Positions 26,840 through 28,651 of a stretch of 28,651 nt of DNA are shown piece by piece. This stretch comes from Nemertoderma westbladi (lineage: Eukaryota > Xenacoelomorpha > Nemertodermatida > Nemertodermatidae), in the NCBI GenBank assembly GCA_032718475.1, contig JAUCBJ010007395.1:1-28651 (forward strand), read 5' to 3'. Numbering within the stretch: the first letter of the stretch is position 1; each line of letters begins with the position of its first letter. Under the pieces are notes generated by a model. That model worked only from the letters and a program-made list of their open reading frames with translations, was not told the DNA's origin and did no database searches. The position numbers were made by a program, and so were the translations under genes.

Positions 26840-28570
26840 TTAGGAGATACCGAACGAGTTTATAGAAGGTCCGTCTACGTGTGTTCTAGAACGCGCGCCT
26901 CTAACGGCAGAGCCCTGCACCGCTGATTGCACCTCGTCCATGAAGCTACCAAGATTAAGGACGCTGGTTGCGCCCAACAGTACGCGAACCCCAGAGCCGG
27001 AATTATTAATCGAATGAACCAGCAAACTCTCCTCGAACGTGCAGCCGCCTATTACGAATATAATGAGGTCCTGTGAGCGGTCGCGAGTCATTGCGTTACT
27101 TAGATATGGGTACACAGATTCCTTGAGCTTACCTTTGACAGCGGAGTCTATCACCGTAGCGATCCAAGGTTTGTGCTGTGTATAGATATTCTCGACGCCT
27201 TTCAACCCTTTAAACAACCGTTTGGTTATGTGAATCGGGTTCTCTGTGCCGAATAGGTCCGAGGACCGCACCCGGTGACCGCCGTATTCCAACACCGAGG
27301 CCGTGAGTCTAACCAAACCGGACTCGGAACCGTGGCGTCGCATCGCGTCTAACAAACCCGCGGAGTCGTTGTTAGTATGCCGCTCGTAACGCAGCTGGTA
27401 CAGCGAAACGAGTCGGCAGAAATTCGCGTGGGAGAGTTTATTAGCGGATATGAGCGCGCGTATCTTGTGGAGGGCAGCGGAATGGTCCCCGTGGCAGGCT
27501 AACTCCTGCTCAACCTCAGATACCTCTAAGAGATGGTTCTTCGCTATGAGTCGAGACAGTTCGCCCACTATGGTCACGTGTTTGGCCACTGTCCCGGACA
27601 TCTTTTTGAACTGCGGGTAGGTCTCAAGGAATGCTTTCATATCGCTTATAGATTCCACCTTCTGTTGGCTCTTCGATTTAACCTGGAATTCGTCCATAAG
27701 GGTTTTAATGTTCTGCGCGATTTCTCCGAAGTTTCCGTACATGTTTGCGGCGTAGAAATCGTCCTGGTCCGGGGAGAGAACGACTTCTTTGAGCTCCTTG
27801 GATACACCGGGGACGTCGCTAAGGTCGACTCGATTGTTACGGATACCAAGCAGCTCATGGACCATGGCCTGGTAGGTCCACTGGTTGAGTAACGGAGTCA
27901 CGACGTCCTCGCTGCGGTCCAACACTATGAGAACCGGCTCGGTCTCCGAGCGACGGAAGTCGAACAAACTCGGCTCCTTGTTGATTAAACTGCGCAGCGA
28001 TTCGGCTAGTCGTCTAGCAGTGTCCGAGGAGTTCTGGTAGCGGATGGCCGGACTGAGTTTTAGGGAGAGGAGAACCGCAGCGAGTCCTTGCGTCGCCCGC
28101 AGCAACGCGGCTGACTGCCACTGACTTCGGCCGCGGTAGCATCCGACTAGATTCAACGAGAACAAATGAGGCGCTGCGGCGATGAAGTCGCAGAAATATT
28201 CCGATACTTCGGAAATAACTTCATTTTCATCGGCTTCCGCTAAGAATTTAAGTTCGGTTTTACTGATGACATTGCTGAAGTAAAGGAAGTAACTGCAATA
28301 CCGCGGGCATTTAAGTTCATCCGCGAGGAGGTTTACGTTCTCGTCGGTTGGTCGGACAAACACAACTGCTTTGAGGTGTTTCATCGAGTCTCGTGACCGG
28401 TTATCGAGTTTCTCGAATAGGTATATTTCTTTCTGCAGCATTTCGGACTGTGGGTAGACCATGCTGACGATACTGGTAGTTTCTGTGTCCATAAGCAGCA
28501 CCTTCATCCCGGGTCCGGCCTCCCTAATCATTTTACTTATGTACATACGGACCGCAGCCACCGCATCCAT
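26840..28570 (-). CDS. VPS45: Vacuolar protein sorting-associated protein 45 (Sec1/Munc18 family), single exon
   Basis: Complete 576-residue SM (Sec1/Munc18) protein of the VPS45 type, close to the usual ~570. These cytosolic proteins bind syntaxin-family SNAREs of the trans-Golgi and endosomes (syntaxin-16/Tlg2 class) and promote SNARE assembly in endosomal traffic. Signature segments in family order: YISKMI and [15 protein letters not shown] near the N-terminus, [12 protein letters not shown] (about 98-109), [20 protein letters not shown] (about 215-235), [20 protein letters not shown] (about 315-335), EVEQELAC, then [14 protein letters not shown] and [12 protein letters not shown] near the C-terminus. 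The start at 28570 matches the family's N-terminus. There is no intron, although this gene is split in other animals I know. It is visibly richer in G+C and CpG than the flanks. The ORF is intact, so it is probably functional; a retrogene origin is possible. About 80 bp of 5' flank is available. Confidence 0.97.
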   Translation of the reverse strand: MDAVAAVRMYISKMIREAGPGMKVLLMDTETTSIVSMVYPQSEMLQKEIYLFEKLDNRSRDSMKHLKAVVFVRPTDENVNLLADELKCPRYCSYFLYFSNVISKTELKFLAEADENEVISEVSEYFCDFIAAAPHLFSLNLVGCYRGRSQWQSAALLRATQGLAAVLLSLKLSPAIRYQNSSDTARRLAESLRSLINKEPSLFDFRRSETEPVLIVLDRSEDVVTPLLNQWTYQAMVHELLGIRNNRVDLSDVPGVSKELKEVVLSPDQDDFYAANMYGNFGEIAQNIKTLMDEFQVKSKSQQKVESISDMKAFLETYPQFKKMSGTVAKHVTIVGELSRLIAKNHLLEVSEVEQELACHGDHSAALHKIRALISANKLSHANFCRLVSLYQLRYERHTNNDSAGLLDAMRRHGSESGLVRLTASVLEYGGHRVRSSDLFGTENPIHITKRLFKGLKGVENIYTQHKPWIATVIDSAVKGKLKESVYPYLSNAMTRDRSQDLIIFVIGGCTFEESLLVHSINNSGSGVRVLLGATSVLNLGSFMDEVQSAVQGSAVRGARSRTHVDGPSINSFGIS

Positions 28571-28651
28571 TATTCTAATTCAGCAACCAGGTAGGTAGGC
28601 CTAATGGTTCCTAATTCTGTAATTACGGAATTTACAGATTTGCAGAATTAG
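28571..28651 (-). promoter_or_regulatory. 5' flank of VPS45 (partial)
   Basis: Only 81 bp before the window ends. It holds a TAGGCCTA palindrome (28596-28603). A minus-strand CTGAATTAG just before the ATG could be a splice acceptor for an untranslated first exon, though its pyrimidine tract is poor. No TATA box seen. Confidence 0.3.

Noticed and set aside
27533-27892. Plus-strand frame inside VPS45
   Set aside because: Antisense shadow in a GC-rich gene; no known domain.

Overview
The window looks like a piece of an invertebrate animal nuclear genome. The evidence is a spliced GPI-anchored Ly6/uPAR-type gene with GT-AG introns, a complete animal VPS45 gene, and many eukaryotic mobile elements (Bel/Pao LTR element, LINEs, a tRNA-derived SINE, an hAT-type DNA transposon). 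The palindrome TAGGCCTA occurs at least six times, a word I associate loosely with marine invertebrate genomes; I cannot name a species.

Layout. One host gene on the minus strand appears to span most of the window. Exon 1 (signal peptide) is at 24831-24873, exon 2 at 18817-18968, exon 3 at 15726-15953 and the last exon (CCxxxxCN motif plus GPI tail) at 1395-1643. Intron phases agree at every junction, but exon 2 carries two in-frame TAA codons, so the gene is either decayed or mis-modelled at that exon. A second gene, an intronless full-length VPS45 (26840-28570, minus), lies upstream of it and is CpG-rich in contrast to its AT-rich surroundings.

The 14-kb last intron of the Ly6-like gene holds a 16-bp satellite array (1832-3094 and 12664-14000) split by one Bel/Pao-type LTR retrotransposon (3095-12663). 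The element has about 828-bp LTRs that differ by one substitution and one 2-bp indel, and a 5-bp target duplication TGACC copied from the satellite unit. It carries a 3-kb leader, a Gag ORF, and a second ORF with the DUF1759-like Gag region, three zinc knuckles and a DUF1758-like protease. Its coding capacity stops just where reverse transcriptase should begin: no RT, RNase H or integrase is present. This recent, apparently trans-mobilised Gag-Pro element nested in a satellite is the most interesting item.

Other introns hold a tRNA-derived SINE (about 14760-15012), a broken LINE RT fragment (16956-17778), a second internally deleted LINE (about 19074-22287) whose ORF1 contains a 30-bp in-frame minisatellite, and a 1.44-kb non-autonomous hAT-like element (23214-24651) with 17-bp terminal inverted repeats and 8-bp target duplications. 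Long poly-G/poly-C tracts are unusually frequent; one pair (22639-22690) could form a pure G:C hairpin. The remaining sequence is AT-rich and noncoding as far as I can see.
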